From the IMG/VR virus record IMGVR_UViG_3300010331_000036, positions 1-26,011 of that record: 26,011 bases of DNA. The stretch is one strand, 5' to 3'. A program made the translations under genes and the position numbers. Below are positions 15,064-23,924 of the stretch, one piece after another. The notes under the pieces are model-generated. The model had not been told where the DNA came from. It saw nothing but the letters and a program-made list of their open reading frames with translations, and ran no database searches. The first letter of the stretch is position 1, and the number at the start of each line of letters is the position of its first letter. This DNA comes from a virus.

Positions 15064-17463
15064 TTATTTCGTTGGAATTTCAACGATTCTGCCGATTCCC
15101 CAAGCCGAGCCGAGCTCAACTTCTGCCACAAGGGGTACGTCTAAAGTAATGCCAAAATACTTAGTCAGTACCTTTGGTACGCTCTCCATACACTCTTTAA
15201 CGAGTAGAGCCACTTCCTCGCCTATGTCTTCATCACACTCAGCCATTATAGCGTCGTGTACTTGCCCGACTAAGCACGCTCTAGTATCTCCGTATAGCTT
15301 TTGTAGTTTACCGTCTATCAATATCATTGCCAACATTGTGATGTCGCTTGCAAAAGACTGAACAGGAGTGTTGATGGCTTGGCGTTCTGCACCGCTTCGC
15401 ACTTCGTTGTCGGGGCTATGAACGTTTGGTAGGTGCCTTATTCTACCAGTAGCCGTCTTTACATACCCAAGTCTTCTTACCTCTTTACGCTGTCTTTCGT
15501 GCCAGGGTAGTAGTCCAGGATACGTTGTAAAATAGGTGTCACGGGCTATTTTGGACTCTTCTTCCGTGAATATTGCCCCATAACTGTCAAATGCGTAATC
15601 TTTGAACCCTCGCTCCCCCATTCCGAAGAGGAACCCGAAGTTTACCGCTTTGGCATTACTCCTCTGTTGCTTGGTAACATCGGCTATGTTTACCTTTGCA
15701 ACGTTAGAGGCAGTTAGAGCGTGTAAGTCACGTCCCATTCGGTATGCCTCTTTCATCACGTCTTCCCCTGCAACGAAAGCCCCTATACGTAATTCGATTT
15801 GGGAATAGTCAGCTTCGATGAACACTCTGCCAGGCGGAGCGGATATGAGCTGTCTCACATTGGCGTCTCTTGGTACTTGCTGTAGGTTAGGGTCTTCGGC
15901 TGATAGTCTACCAGTAGCAGTCTTGGCTATGTTGTATGTGGTATGTAGCCGTCCATCACGCTTTAGGTATGCAACCCACGGAGTTAGGAACCCGTTAAGT
16001 GACTTCTCCAGTTTCTTGTACTTTAGCACCATCGCTGGCAGCGGACTGTAATCCGCAAGTCTCAAGAGCGTCGCCTTCCCCGTTGCGGGAGTCCCCGACG
16101 GTGTCACACTGATGATTGGCAGTTTTAACTTCTCGAAGAATAACTCGGCTAACTGCTTTGTGGAGTTGAGGTTCATCAGCGTCATATCCGTAGGAAGCAT
16201 CGCTCGGATATCCGCATCCAGTATCTCTTTGTCTTTGGTGTATTGCTTTGTCACACTCTCTAGCTCTTCCTGGTTTACATATATGCCCCTGTTCTCTATA
16301 CGCTGTAGCACACGTTCTCCGTGCATTATGATGTATTGGAACACCTTTGTAAGTCCTGGGTCTGCTAGTATATCTGCCTTAATTATGTGGTAGAGCTTCA
16401 ACGTGTAGTAACAGTCAAGAGCACAATACTTAGCCATAGCTTCAAACTCAGCTTTTGTGAGGTCTCCTTTAAACACTATCCCCTCGTCGTAATCCTCAGC
16501 ACCACAGTAAGTCTTGGCAAGCCACTTGAGTCCGTGAGGTGTGTTGACGTTGAGTAGATACGCTCCTAAGTAGGTGTCAAAGTCGATGTGCGGGTTAGGT
16601 ATACCCCTGTTTCGTAGCCATCTATTGTCAAATTTACCATAATGTGCCACTTTCTTAATCTTGTTTTTAGAGAGTATCTCATTTATCCTGGCATAATACT
16701 CAGCTACGGGTACGCTATTGTTTCTAAAATGCTCTGTTTCAAGTGGTATTATGTAAACCCCTTTCTCAGTAGCAATGCCCATCATATACAGCTTCTCGCC
16801 TTTCTTGTACGGGTCTAATCCTGTGCACTCGATGTCATACGCTATAACTTCCTCGCCCTGTAGATGCACGCACAGTTTCTCCAGCATTTCTAACGACTGT
16901 ATAATCTTGTACTTAAAATCACTAGGGTCAGCTTTCTTGCCCCACATCACTCGTGAGAAGTACGTCAAATCGGCTCGGAACTCGATTGCAAGGTGGGGCT
17001 GTCTTATAAAGGCACTAGGATTGTATGTGGATATTACCGTTATGCCTTTATAGTCAAAGACTTTCCCGTGATTGGTTCCAACGTTGGTCTTCCCCAGAAG
17101 CACCGCCAGAGACGCTGAACCCAGAGTAAGGATATACTTTGGGTTCACTATGCTAATCTCTTCTTCGAGTATCTCTCTACACGCCTTAATCGCCTTGCTG
17201 TTGGGTTTTTCGTTATGGGCGTTACACTTTATCGCTTTCGTAGTATAACACTGTGAGAGGTCAATTCCGACGTCGTAGAGCTCCCTGTATAATTGCTTGC
17301 TCGCCGTGTCGCAGAATAGCTCGCCCTGTATAATCTCGAACCCAGTAGGTATATCGCCTATTACCATTATGTCTGCTTGATATGGGTTTGTGGTAATGTG
17401 CTCGCTTATCTCTCTTGGACAGCCACTACATTGTCGATACAAGCTCTTCCACCCCCTCTGCAC
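15064..17463 (-). CDS. DNA polymerase, family A, with N-terminal UDG-like domain
   Basis: It encodes up to 799 aa. Residues 1-175 resemble an iron-sulfur uracil-DNA glycosylase (family 4/5): cysteines C12, C15, C80 and C95, VIGDIP, and TYNPSAFIRQP. The key H of the usual HPS motif is N and the GEAPG loop is changed, so glycosylase activity is doubtful. The 3'-5' exonuclease follows: D210/E212 (AYDIECTG), HYGKFD and CALD. Polymerase motifs: A, FIEADYSQIELRI (D552); B, RSNAKAVNFGFLFG (K605, F609); C, GQVHDAIM (H736, D737). This is the replicative polymerase. Start: GTG 17463 has no ribosome site, whereas TTG 17442 has AGAGGGGGTGG six bases upstream and may be the true start. The gene overlaps the 113-aa gene upstream. 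Confidence 0.95.
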   Translation of the reverse strand: MQRGWKSLYRQCSGCPREISEHITTNPYQADIMVIGDIPTGFEIIQGELFCDTASKQLYRELYDVGIDLSQCYTTKAIKCNAHNEKPNSKAIKACREILEEEISIVNPKYILTLGSASLAVLLGKTNVGTNHGKVFDYKGITVISTYNPSAFIRQPHLAIEFRADLTYFSRVMWGKKADPSDFKYKIIQSLEMLEKLCVHLQGEEVIAYDIECTGLDPYKKGEKLYMMGIATEKGVYIIPLETEHFRNNSVPVAEYYARINEILSKNKIKKVAHYGKFDNRWLRNRGIPNPHIDFDTYLGAYLLNVNTPHGLKWLAKTYCGAEDYDEGIVFKGDLTKAEFEAMAKYCALDCYYTLKLYHIIKADILADPGLTKVFQYIIMHGERVLQRIENRGIYVNQEELESVTKQYTKDKEILDADIRAMLPTDMTLMNLNSTKQLAELFFEKLKLPIISVTPSGTPATGKATLLRLADYSPLPAMVLKYKKLEKSLNGFLTPWVAYLKRDGRLHTTYNIAKTATGRLSAEDPNLQQVPRDANVRQLISAPPGRVFIEADYSQIELRIGAFVAGEDVMKEAYRMGRDLHALTASNVAKVNIADVTKQQRSNAKAVNFGFLFGMGERGFKDYAFDSYGAIFTEEESKIARDTYFTTYPGLLPWHERQRKEVRRLGYVKTATGRIRHLPNVHSPDNEVRSGAERQAINTPVQSFASDITMLAMILIDGKLQKLYGDTRACLVGQVHDAIMAECDEDIGEEVALLVKECMESVPKVLTKYFGITLDVPLVAEVELGSAWGIGRIVEIPTK

Positions 17464-17767
17464 GCTGTCGTAACAGCTCTGCCTTTTGGCTATTCTCTAT
17501 AAACATATCTTTCGTCAAGATTGTTTTGAGAGTATTGTCTTTAGCAATGATGCCGAGTAGCACTTCGGCTGTGTTATGGTCATACATCTCCACATAAATA
17601 TCACGTCGTATTAGTTTAGTCAGCTTAAAGCCTAGCTCTATAGCTCGCTTTGGCGTTATTATCGTGCCTTGCTCCACCATAGTTATCACTTGCTTTTCTA
17701 TGCCGGGAGAGAACGACACGCCCATTCTAGTCATATAACGTGTCATTGCGTGATTGCTTATCCTCAT
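17426..17767 (-). CDS. Hypothetical protein (113 aa), weakly DUF4258-like
   Basis: The start ATG 17767 overlaps the upstream stop by one base (TAATG), so translation is coupled. The opening ISNHAMTRYMTRMGV, with H and R in an HA..R pattern, followed by a helix and three beta-type stretches (IYVEMYDHN, VLLGIIAKDN, LKTILTKDM), recalls DUF4258/RelE-like small folds. This is a weak likeness and no function is implied. It lies between the SNF2 helicase and polymerase genes and overlaps the polymerase start. It is most likely an accessory replication protein or a host-directed effector. Confidence 0.55.
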   Translation of the reverse strand: MRISNHAMTRYMTRMGVSFSPGIEKQVITMVEQGTIITPKRAIELGFKLTKLIRRDIYVEMYDHNTAEVLLGIIAKDNTLKTILTKDMFIENSQKAELLRQRAEGVEELVSTM

Positions 17768-18051
17768 TAGATTTTCCCCTCCGCTCTACCTTTGGCTATA
17801 GTCTCTAACACATTGTCTTGGATACGTAGAGTTACACATCTCAGTATTTCGTCTGCAACGTCGTCTTCAAGCTTAAATATAGTGGTTAGTTGCTCTTTCA
17901 TAAAGACGTGTTTAGACACACTCTCTAAGATACTGGCGTGTAAGAAGTCCACCGTTAAATGCTCAGCCATTTCAACTCTTAATGTCTTTGGCATACTATC
18001 CATTAAGCTACCAAGTTTACCAACTAATTTCTCTAAATCTTCTCTTTTCAT
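17767..18051 (-). CDS. Hypothetical helical protein (94 aa)
   Basis: ATG 18051 has AAGGAAG upstream, right after the SNF2 stop, and the gene ends one base into the next start. The product is highly helical by composition (MKREDLEKLVGKLGSLMDSM, later DDVADEILRCVTLRIQDNVL) and has no recognisable catalytic motif. Tight packing between SNF2-like and polymerase genes suggests a replication accessory protein. No family is recognised. Confidence 0.6.
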   Translation of the reverse strand: MKREDLEKLVGKLGSLMDSMPKTLRVEMAEHLTVDFLHASILESVSKHVFMKEQLTTIFKLEDDVADEILRCVTLRIQDNVLETIAKGRAEGKI

Positions 18052-18052
18052 A

Positions 18053-19468
18053 CTAAATACTTCCTTTCAAAACTGCCTTATAGGCGTCAGATACAGAACT
18101 AGCGAAGTCTTCGTTGTTCTTTAACGTGTTAATCAGTTTCAAGTCTATTGATTTGTCTATAGCCAGGTAGTAATTCGTCACTACCTCACTCGTTTGGTTA
18201 CGCCCCATCACTCTATCTTTAGCCTGTAGATAATTCATCAAGCTAAAATCGAGAGAGTAAAAGACGTTGATATGAGCCGTGTCAAACGATACGCCCATAG
18301 CTCCCGTCGCAATTTGAACTACAATAGCGTCAAGTTTTCCCGCCTGGAAATCTTTTCTAACCTTGAGCCGTTCATCTTCGGGAACCGAGCCGTTGTAATA
18401 ACCGACGTTGAATTTCCTAAGTACGTGTTGGAGCAATACCGCCTCTGCCTTGAACCGATGGAATATTACCATCTTCTCATTACCACATTGCTTTGTGGTT
18501 AATAGGTCTCGCAATACCTCTGCTTTTGCACTACTTATCTGCTCAACGACGCCCTCACTTGACGTTGCAAATCCTCCACAGAACTGCTGGAGTCTCATAA
18601 GCCTTGTAACTGCAAGGTCTCCCTCGACTACTGCACCAGAGTTAAGCTCAGTTACCCACGTCTTTTTCAGCTCGTCGTACCTCTTCTGAGCTGATGGCTC
18701 GAATGGGATTTTGAGTATAATCTCCTCTATTTCGGGCTCTTTCATTACCGACTTCCTCAGCACTCTTACCGAGTGGTCTTTCACGATTGCTTTAATATCG
18801 TCAATGTCGGTACACCCAACTACTTGCTTGTTCATATAGCCACCCATTATAGCGTACTTCTCACGGAATGCTACCCATCTACTACCGAATATTTCGGGGT
18901 TCATCACTTTAAACTGGCTGAATATGTCCGTCCAACTCTTCGTGATTGGGGTTCCCGTAAGCAAAAGCACCATATCCTTATTTTTAGTAATAGATGCTGA
19001 TGCCTTAGAACGTTTGCTATTGTGGTGTTTGACTAAGTGGCTCTCGTCGAAGATTACAATGTCGGCGTCCCACCAGAGAATACGTTCTCTCTGGGTTGTC
19101 AGCTTGTCATAATTGACAACCAGGAATACGAGCGGTGCTATAGGTTTCTTAGTGCATTTAAGTAGCTCATTAATCTTCATATCTTTATCGGGATACATAA
19201 ACACCAATCTAGGTATCTCGTCGGGTAAGTGGTCGTCTACTTGAGCTTCCCACTCACTCCGCACTGATAATGGACACACTATTAAAACCTTTCTAGCGTT
19301 CTTCTTGAAGTAGTTTACCCCACAGAAGTCTATTGCCACTTTTGTTTTACCTACACGCTGTTGAAAGAAGATGCCATACTTACCTTGCTTTAAGGCACTC
19401 TTTAGGGCGTAAGTCTGTTCAACGGTAGGCGTTGTCTTATACTTGTACGTCCTCTTTGCTGTCGTCAT
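18053..19468 (-). CDS. SNF2-family DNA helicase/translocase
   Basis: It encodes 471 aa. Motifs in order: VEQ near residue 18; GIFFQQRVGKTKVA (Walker A, G40-K41-T42); VLIVCPLSV; DESH at 141-144; LLLTGTP at 170-174; KMVIFHRFKAEAV; QIATGAMGVSFDTAHINVFY; and QAKDRVMGRNQT. The order and the QAKDR..R pattern are those of SNF2/DEAD helicases. At 471 aa it is a compact phage version without a separate HIRAN or SNF2-associated domain. Such proteins are usual in phage replication blocks and probably move along duplex or forked DNA and help strip proteins or restart forks. ATG 19468 lies inside the last 32 bases of the primase-helicase gene and is the only ATG upstream of the first helicase motif. Confidence 0.9.
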   Translation of the reverse strand: MTTAKRTYKYKTTPTVEQTYALKSALKQGKYGIFFQQRVGKTKVAIDFCGVNYFKKNARKVLIVCPLSVRSEWEAQVDDHLPDEIPRLVFMYPDKDMKINELLKCTKKPIAPLVFLVVNYDKLTTQRERILWWDADIVIFDESHLVKHHNSKRSKASASITKNKDMVLLLTGTPITKSWTDIFSQFKVMNPEIFGSRWVAFREKYAIMGGYMNKQVVGCTDIDDIKAIVKDHSVRVLRKSVMKEPEIEEIILKIPFEPSAQKRYDELKKTWVTELNSGAVVEGDLAVTRLMRLQQFCGGFATSSEGVVEQISSAKAEVLRDLLTTKQCGNEKMVIFHRFKAEAVLLQHVLRKFNVGYYNGSVPEDERLKVRKDFQAGKLDAIVVQIATGAMGVSFDTAHINVFYSLDFSLMNYLQAKDRVMGRNQTSEVVTNYYLAIDKSIDLKLINTLKNNEDFASSVSDAYKAVLKGSI

Positions 19469-21371
19469 CTTTATCCACGAACCTTTCTTTCAAGCTATAC
19501 AGCGTCTTGCCACCTTTGTTACCACCTTTTCTCTCTAGCAAGTCTGCTGTTTCAAGTGTTTTAAGTGTTTCTACTAGCTCTCTTCTCGTCATACTTACAA
19601 GCGTTCTCATTTCCTCAAAGCTACGATGTGATGTGGCTAACAAGTTAATGATTTGCTCTTGCTTCGCATCGGTTCCTTTTGTATCGTCCGTCTGCTCCAT
19701 ACTTATCCTGTAATAAAGCTCTCCTGGAGCCCCCATATCCACCCTCATAGTTAATTCTTCCATACTTGGGTAGGCTCTGAACTCACGCTCTATCTTCACG
19801 GTGTTAGGCTCTGCTGTCGATTTGATGTATAATGCCGACTCTACCCAAGCGTGAAATGCCGATGAACCTCTTACACGTTGTCCACCTCTTGCACTCGAAC
19901 CGCCTTTGTTATAATGGTGGCATATCATTAATGCGACGCCATACTCATTTCTTATGTAGGTCAGCCATCTTAGAATGTCGCCAACCTCTTTGGCACTATT
20001 CTCGTCCACTTGTCCTAGCATCATATACAGTGGGTCTAAGATGATAAGAACGGGCTTTAGCTTGATTATGGTGGCTTCAATCAGCTCTCTGCTATCCTTT
20101 GTGGTTAAGTCTACACCGTAGTTATTGGAGAAATACAAGGGTAAATCGTCTGCCAATGCCCAACCACAAGGAGTTGCGGTTAACATACCTTTTGCATACG
20201 CTGTCTTGAATATCCTGTCCTGTACCGTTTGAGCGTTGTTTTCCTCTTGGATATACAACACGGCTCCCGATATACCTATTGGGAACTGCCCAACGTAAGG
20301 ACGTCCTGTCGCTACTGATAAGGCTATGTCCGTTGCTTGAACTGACTTGTACGTCTTAGGCTCTCCAGCAATCATTCCGTACGTTCCACTTTGCCAGATG
20401 CCCTCCACAAGCCACTTTGGAGCTTCTATTCTTGTGGAAACGAACGTATCGAACGGTATAGCCCACATATCTTTTCGTATGCGGTCTTCTACTGGAGATA
20501 ATACTTTCTTTTCTTCTTCAACTCTTGTCTTAACGTGCTTATCCGCTTTCATTACCTCGTGATAGATTTGCTCGGCTTCATTACGTCTGCCCTTAAACTT
20601 GTTCCAGGCACACATCAATATCACGTCTACTATGTCCATCAAAGGCACTCCCGACTCTATGAGTGATGTCTCTATCTCCCACAATCTATCGGAACGTTCT
20701 CCTTGTTCTACCTCTTCGGGCTTAGTCAAGAGTAAGTCTCGTGTTCTTGGTGGTATTGTCCACTCTGAAAGAACCATTTCAATAACGTTCTTTGTACTAG
20801 AGCCCTCGACGCTCTCCGTAGCCACTACCTGCTCTTGCACTTTCTCAAGCACATAAGAGTTTTTCTCAGCCCATAGGAACGTGCCTTGTTGCGGTGGGTC
20901 ATACTTGAAATTAGGACTTCCAGGTACTCTTAGCACTTGGGTTACGTCCCAACCACCCTTATCAGCTCCTATGTGGTAGGTTAAATCTTTATTCACTTGC
21001 TCTACAACATCAATATCGTGTTTGCTATCAAGAGACCATAAGCATTGATAACGGTTTTCCGAGGATGCCCACGCTATAGAGGGTCTTAAATTTCCTAAAT
21101 CTTTAGGGTCGACTTCGTCCAAGTCCGCCCACAGAATACCTTGTTCTCGTTTGGCGTTCTCCTTGAGTCTCTTGGGCTTATCGAAGACCATAGGACACCA
21201 ATAAGTATCCCAATCGTCGTCTGCTGACTTGATAATGCGGGATTGAATAGCAACCCAATCGGCTGGATACTCAAACGCTCTACCCTCGTCCCATACTTTA
21301 CCCTTACGTCTAGGAACAAATACATAACCCTCTTGTGTGTTCCAAACTGCTTTTAGAACATTCAATTTCAT
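19437..21371 (-). CDS. Primase-helicase: AEP/RepB-type primase fused to RepA-like AAA_25 helicase
   Basis: It encodes 644 aa. The N-terminal third is an archaeo-eukaryotic-type (RepB-like) primase: ILWADLDEVD gives D83/D85, then SSENRYQCLW near 103-112 and GGWDVTQVLRVPGSPNFK at 139-156 (D142). The middle is a RecA-fold helicase: Walker A G336-EPKTYKS, VLYIQEE, Walker B VLIILDPLY (D446), and MICHHYNKGGSSARGGQRVR near 482-500. A winged-helix-like C-terminus (about 566-630) ends in a charged tail. It should both prime and unwind at the fork, as in other phages with no separate DnaG or DnaB. ATG 21371 has GGGAGG upstream, and the gene follows a ribbon-helix-helix gene by 15 bases. Confidence 0.85.
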   Translation of the reverse strand: MKLNVLKAVWNTQEGYVFVPRRKGKVWDEGRAFEYPADWVAIQSRIIKSADDDWDTYWCPMVFDKPKRLKENAKREQGILWADLDEVDPKDLGNLRPSIAWASSENRYQCLWSLDSKHDIDVVEQVNKDLTYHIGADKGGWDVTQVLRVPGSPNFKYDPPQQGTFLWAEKNSYVLEKVQEQVVATESVEGSSTKNVIEMVLSEWTIPPRTRDLLLTKPEEVEQGERSDRLWEIETSLIESGVPLMDIVDVILMCAWNKFKGRRNEAEQIYHEVMKADKHVKTRVEEEKKVLSPVEDRIRKDMWAIPFDTFVSTRIEAPKWLVEGIWQSGTYGMIAGEPKTYKSVQATDIALSVATGRPYVGQFPIGISGAVLYIQEENNAQTVQDRIFKTAYAKGMLTATPCGWALADDLPLYFSNNYGVDLTTKDSRELIEATIIKLKPVLIILDPLYMMLGQVDENSAKEVGDILRWLTYIRNEYGVALMICHHYNKGGSSARGGQRVRGSSAFHAWVESALYIKSTAEPNTVKIEREFRAYPSMEELTMRVDMGAPGELYYRISMEQTDDTKGTDAKQEQIINLLATSHRSFEEMRTLVSMTRRELVETLKTLETADLLERKGGNKGGKTLYSLKERFVDKDDDSKEDVQV

Positions 21372-21386
21372 TCGTACTTGCCTCCC

Positions 21387-21545
21387 TTATTTATAGCGTC
21401 TTCTTAGCATATCATTAATTATTTCTGCCATAGTCTTTTTCTTTTCATCTGCTTCTTGCAATAATCTGTCTTTTAACGTCGGGTCTATTCTGACGTTAGT
21501 AGCCTGTTTATCATCATACTTCTTTGTGTTTTCCTCAATAGCCAT
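21387..21545 (-). CDS. Ribbon-helix-helix (CopG/Arc-like) DNA-binding protein (52 aa)
   Basis: ATG 21545 with GGGGGTGGAG upstream gives MAIEENTKKYDDKQATNVRI followed by DPTLKDRLLQEADEKKKTMA and EIINDMLRRRYK. The pattern is the RHH fold: a short strand (ATNVRID), helix 1 (TLKDRLLQEADEK), a turn (KKKT), and helix 2 (MAEIINDMLRRR). Such dimers bind short inverted DNA sites. It is made from the same operon whose promoter carries a perfect inverted repeat, so it is a good candidate for an autoregulator, though that link is inferred. Confidence 0.8.
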   Translation of the reverse strand: MAIEENTKKYDDKQATNVRIDPTLKDRLLQEADEKKKTMAEIINDMLRRRYK

Positions 21546-21576
21546 TTCTTCTCCACCCCCTTTCACTTAGTAATCA

Positions 21577-21735
21577 CTATTTATCGAGTTTTAAACCTCG
21601 TTTGGCAAACTCCGCCATTTCATCAACCAATGCCTTAAATTGCTCGATAGTCTTGCAATTATCATAGTCATTGGCAATATCCGCAATTAATTCTAATGCT
21701 TCGTTTTTAGTTTTGATTATTACTTCATCATTCAT
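21577..21735 (-). CDS. Hypothetical protein (52 aa), first gene of the replication operon
   Basis: ATG 21735 has AAGGAGG upstream. The product reads MNDEVIIKTKNEALELIADI, ANDYDNCKTIEQFKALVDEM and AEFAKRGLKLDK: two amphipathic helices, acidic first half and basic end. No family is recognised. It is the first gene after a strong promoter, so likely expressed early and in quantity. Its stop is 31 bases before the RHH start. Confidence 0.75.
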   Translation of the reverse strand: MNDEVIIKTKNEALELIADIANDYDNCKTIEQFKALVDEMAEFAKRGLKLDK

Positions 21736-21769
21736 AAAACTACCTCCTTAGTAGAAACTAAGCAAGCAC

Positions 21770-21804
21770 AGTATACAAGGGGTTGAACACACTGTCAACC
21801 CCTT
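21770..21804 (-). promoter_or_regulatory. Strong sigma-A promoter with a perfect inverted repeat (operator)
   Basis: On the minus strand TTGACA (21793-21798) and TATACT (21770-21775) are 17 bases apart. AAGGGGTTGA and TCAACCCCTT (21777-21786 and 21795-21804) form a perfect 10-bp inverted repeat with an eight-base centre that covers the -35 box and most of the spacer. A protein bound there would block the polymerase. No T-run follows the repeat on the minus strand, so it is not a terminator for the vWA gene. Confidence 0.85.
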
Positions 21805-21815
21805 ATTTGTCACTA

Positions 21816-23912
21816 TTACTCGAAAGTCTTTGCAATTTGTTGTTTTATGTATTTTGCTACGACAGGAACCATAGTGCCTGGTGTGTTAATGTTCGCAAAG
21901 TCCTTGCCAAAACACAGTTGTTCACACTTTAAGGCTCTAGGGTCTTTATAGTCAGTAGCGTAAACCCCCATCAAGGCGACACCCTTTTTTCTAATGTCTC
22001 TAATAGCTTCCGCAGTATCATCTAAGCCGTCTTTTCCGTTGAACAGATAGTTGAGGGGTTTTGACTTGTCTATCACTCCATATTCGTCGTGTTGGTTTTC
22101 ATAGCTATTAGACCCACCAGCACTACGAATAAGGTGGCTTGAACCACTTGGCTGTCCGTCAGAGAAGCATATCATTATGTGGTTAAGGCTAGGGTCTTTA
22201 TCAGATAATTCATATACCGAACGGTAAGCCAACCCGTCTCTGTTCGCTCCATCGGCATTGTACCCAAGCACGTCTTCGGTCTTTTTCATAGGGTCGTGAT
22301 AGTCTCTCATACGCTCTAGCACCGTACCGCCCTTATAAGTTCTAAAAGACACGACTCTGATTGGAATACCTACTAGATTAAATGCTTTTGCGATTACATA
22401 ACACGCTTGTCCTACCATTATTTGTTGCCCCGAATTGGAACCACTAGCGTCAACTACCAGGTCAACTATGAACCCGCCCTCTTCGGTCTGTTCCTTTTGT
22501 GTAAACACGTGAGGATTGTCGCAATGAGTGGCTTTCCATATCTTGTTAGGTTTAATGTGTCCTATTGTTGAGGTAGAGAAGCTTTCCGTGTCTCTTGCAG
22601 TAAGGCTTGTCCTTATCTCGTTTGCTAACTGGAGTGCTTGTCTATCCAGTCTCTTAATTGATGCCATATTGTAGCTTTTACAACTTTTTTGTCCGCTAGA
22701 AGTCCTATTTAGTGTCTCGGATATATCAGTGTAGTGAACTAACGCTCCTTTGTTCATCCCTACCCCTACAGCGTCCTCTAAACGTTGTGCTTCGATAGGT
22801 GTTAATATGGGTTTTCCGTAGACTTTAATACATTCTTTACGTGCATCTTCACGGTTTCTAGTGCTTGTATCCTCAGTAATCGCTAAAGCCTTTGCATTAT
22901 CTATCGCCTTTTTAACTTTTCCATCAACCTCAGTATCCACAAGTTTATCGAGTGAGCTTTTTTCCATACTTTTCTTTATCATTTCCGTAAGCTCTTTTTC
23001 CGTAAGCTCTTTGGTTACAGCGTCATTACACTCATTTTCCTTATCAGCATCACTCTCGGAGTCACTATCGTCATCATTATCAGAGTCACTATCCTCGTTA
23101 TCCTCACTATCGTCAGTATCATTACTATCAGCGTCGTTACTGTCCTCGTCGCCACCTTTTTCCTTGCTATCGTTCTCCTTGCTTTCAGCGTTAGGGGCTT
23201 TAGTGCCTGTGCTATCTCCGTCTCCCTCTCCACCATCTTCCTCGTTAAGGTCTGGATTAGGATTTTTGCTCTTGGACTCACTAGGGTCTGGTAAGCCATA
23301 GTATTTAATATACATATTAGCGGCGATGTCGGCACTTTCTTTGGAGCTTGTTGCCTTTGTGGAACGTTGCATTATCTCAGTTGCCATAGCCCGTACTCTA
23401 GTCCAATCAACTGCTTTATCCCACCCGGGATACTTGGATAAGTCCAACCCGTAAGGCAAACAGCCAAGTGCTTTTGTCTCCACAAACAACTTATCGGCGG
23501 TCTTAGGAAACTCCGAAAACACACCAGATAACACTTTTAGCGAGCGTTCACTCAAATCTTTGTAGCCGGGTCTATGGCGTGCTATCTCTGTATCAATACG
23601 ATAGTCCTCAACAATCTGCATAAGGTCATTTGCTTGGGCAAGGTCGGCTCCTAACGTCTGCATCTTCTTCATATAGTCCGTCATATCTTCCATCTTAGAG
23701 TAGTTAAGGTGCCCTGCTTCGTGTGCACTAGCAGAAAGCTGAAGGTCCATAATGTCTTTTGGGCTCATACCGATTTGCTCTAACACGCTGTCACTATGGA
23801 TTGAAACGTTCTTAGTGTCGGTACAGGAGTTTTCTCCCCCCTCTACCTTGAAGTCATACCGTCCAGTTACGGTGTACGCCATATTGGCGACACGGTTTTG
23901 ATTTTTTAACAT
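21816..23912 (-). CDS. vWA-domain protein with HEAGH metallopeptidase-like region (CobT-like)
   Basis: It encodes 698 aa. Near the N-terminus is SASAHEAGHLNY (HEAGH at 64-68) and then VEDYRID (101-107), which may supply the third metal ligand. A long acidic, Ser/Asp-rich linker covers about 210-295 (DSDSDNDDDSDSESDAD). The vWA domain (about 480-690) has the metal-ion site DASGS (D488, S490, S492) and FSDGQPSG (D585). CobT-like vWA proteins work with MoxR/CobS-type AAA+ ATPases, and the ATPase gene lies just upstream. The phage pair is known from other genomes, but its substrate is not known to me. ATG 23912 has GGGGGTG upstream; an ATG ten codons later lacks a ribosome site. Confidence 0.8.
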   Translation of the reverse strand: MLKNQNRVANMAYTVTGRYDFKVEGGENSCTDTKNVSIHSDSVLEQIGMSPKDIMDLQLSASAHEAGHLNYSKMEDMTDYMKKMQTLGADLAQANDLMQIVEDYRIDTEIARHRPGYKDLSERSLKVLSGVFSEFPKTADKLFVETKALGCLPYGLDLSKYPGWDKAVDWTRVRAMATEIMQRSTKATSSKESADIAANMYIKYYGLPDPSESKSKNPNPDLNEEDGGEGDGDSTGTKAPNAESKENDSKEKGGDEDSNDADSNDTDDSEDNEDSDSDNDDDSDSESDADKENECNDAVTKELTEKELTEMIKKSMEKSSLDKLVDTEVDGKVKKAIDNAKALAITEDTSTRNREDARKECIKVYGKPILTPIEAQRLEDAVGVGMNKGALVHYTDISETLNRTSSGQKSCKSYNMASIKRLDRQALQLANEIRTSLTARDTESFSTSTIGHIKPNKIWKATHCDNPHVFTQKEQTEEGGFIVDLVVDASGSNSGQQIMVGQACYVIAKAFNLVGIPIRVVSFRTYKGGTVLERMRDYHDPMKKTEDVLGYNADGANRDGLAYRSVYELSDKDPSLNHIMICFSDGQPSGSSHLIRSAGGSNSYENQHDEYGVIDKSKPLNYLFNGKDGLDDTAEAIRDIRKKGVALMGVYATDYKDPRALKCEQLCFGKDFANINTPGTMVPVVAKYIKQQIAKTFE

Positions 23913-23924
23913 ATATTACACCCC

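Noticed and set aside
21777-21804. Terminator of the vWA gene
   Set aside because: No T-run follows on the minus strand, and the repeat coincides with a near-ideal promoter.
22861-23301. Plus-strand Ser/Leu-rich frame of 146 codons
   Set aside because: It is the complement of the acidic linker of the vWA gene; no ribosome site and no plausible neighbours.
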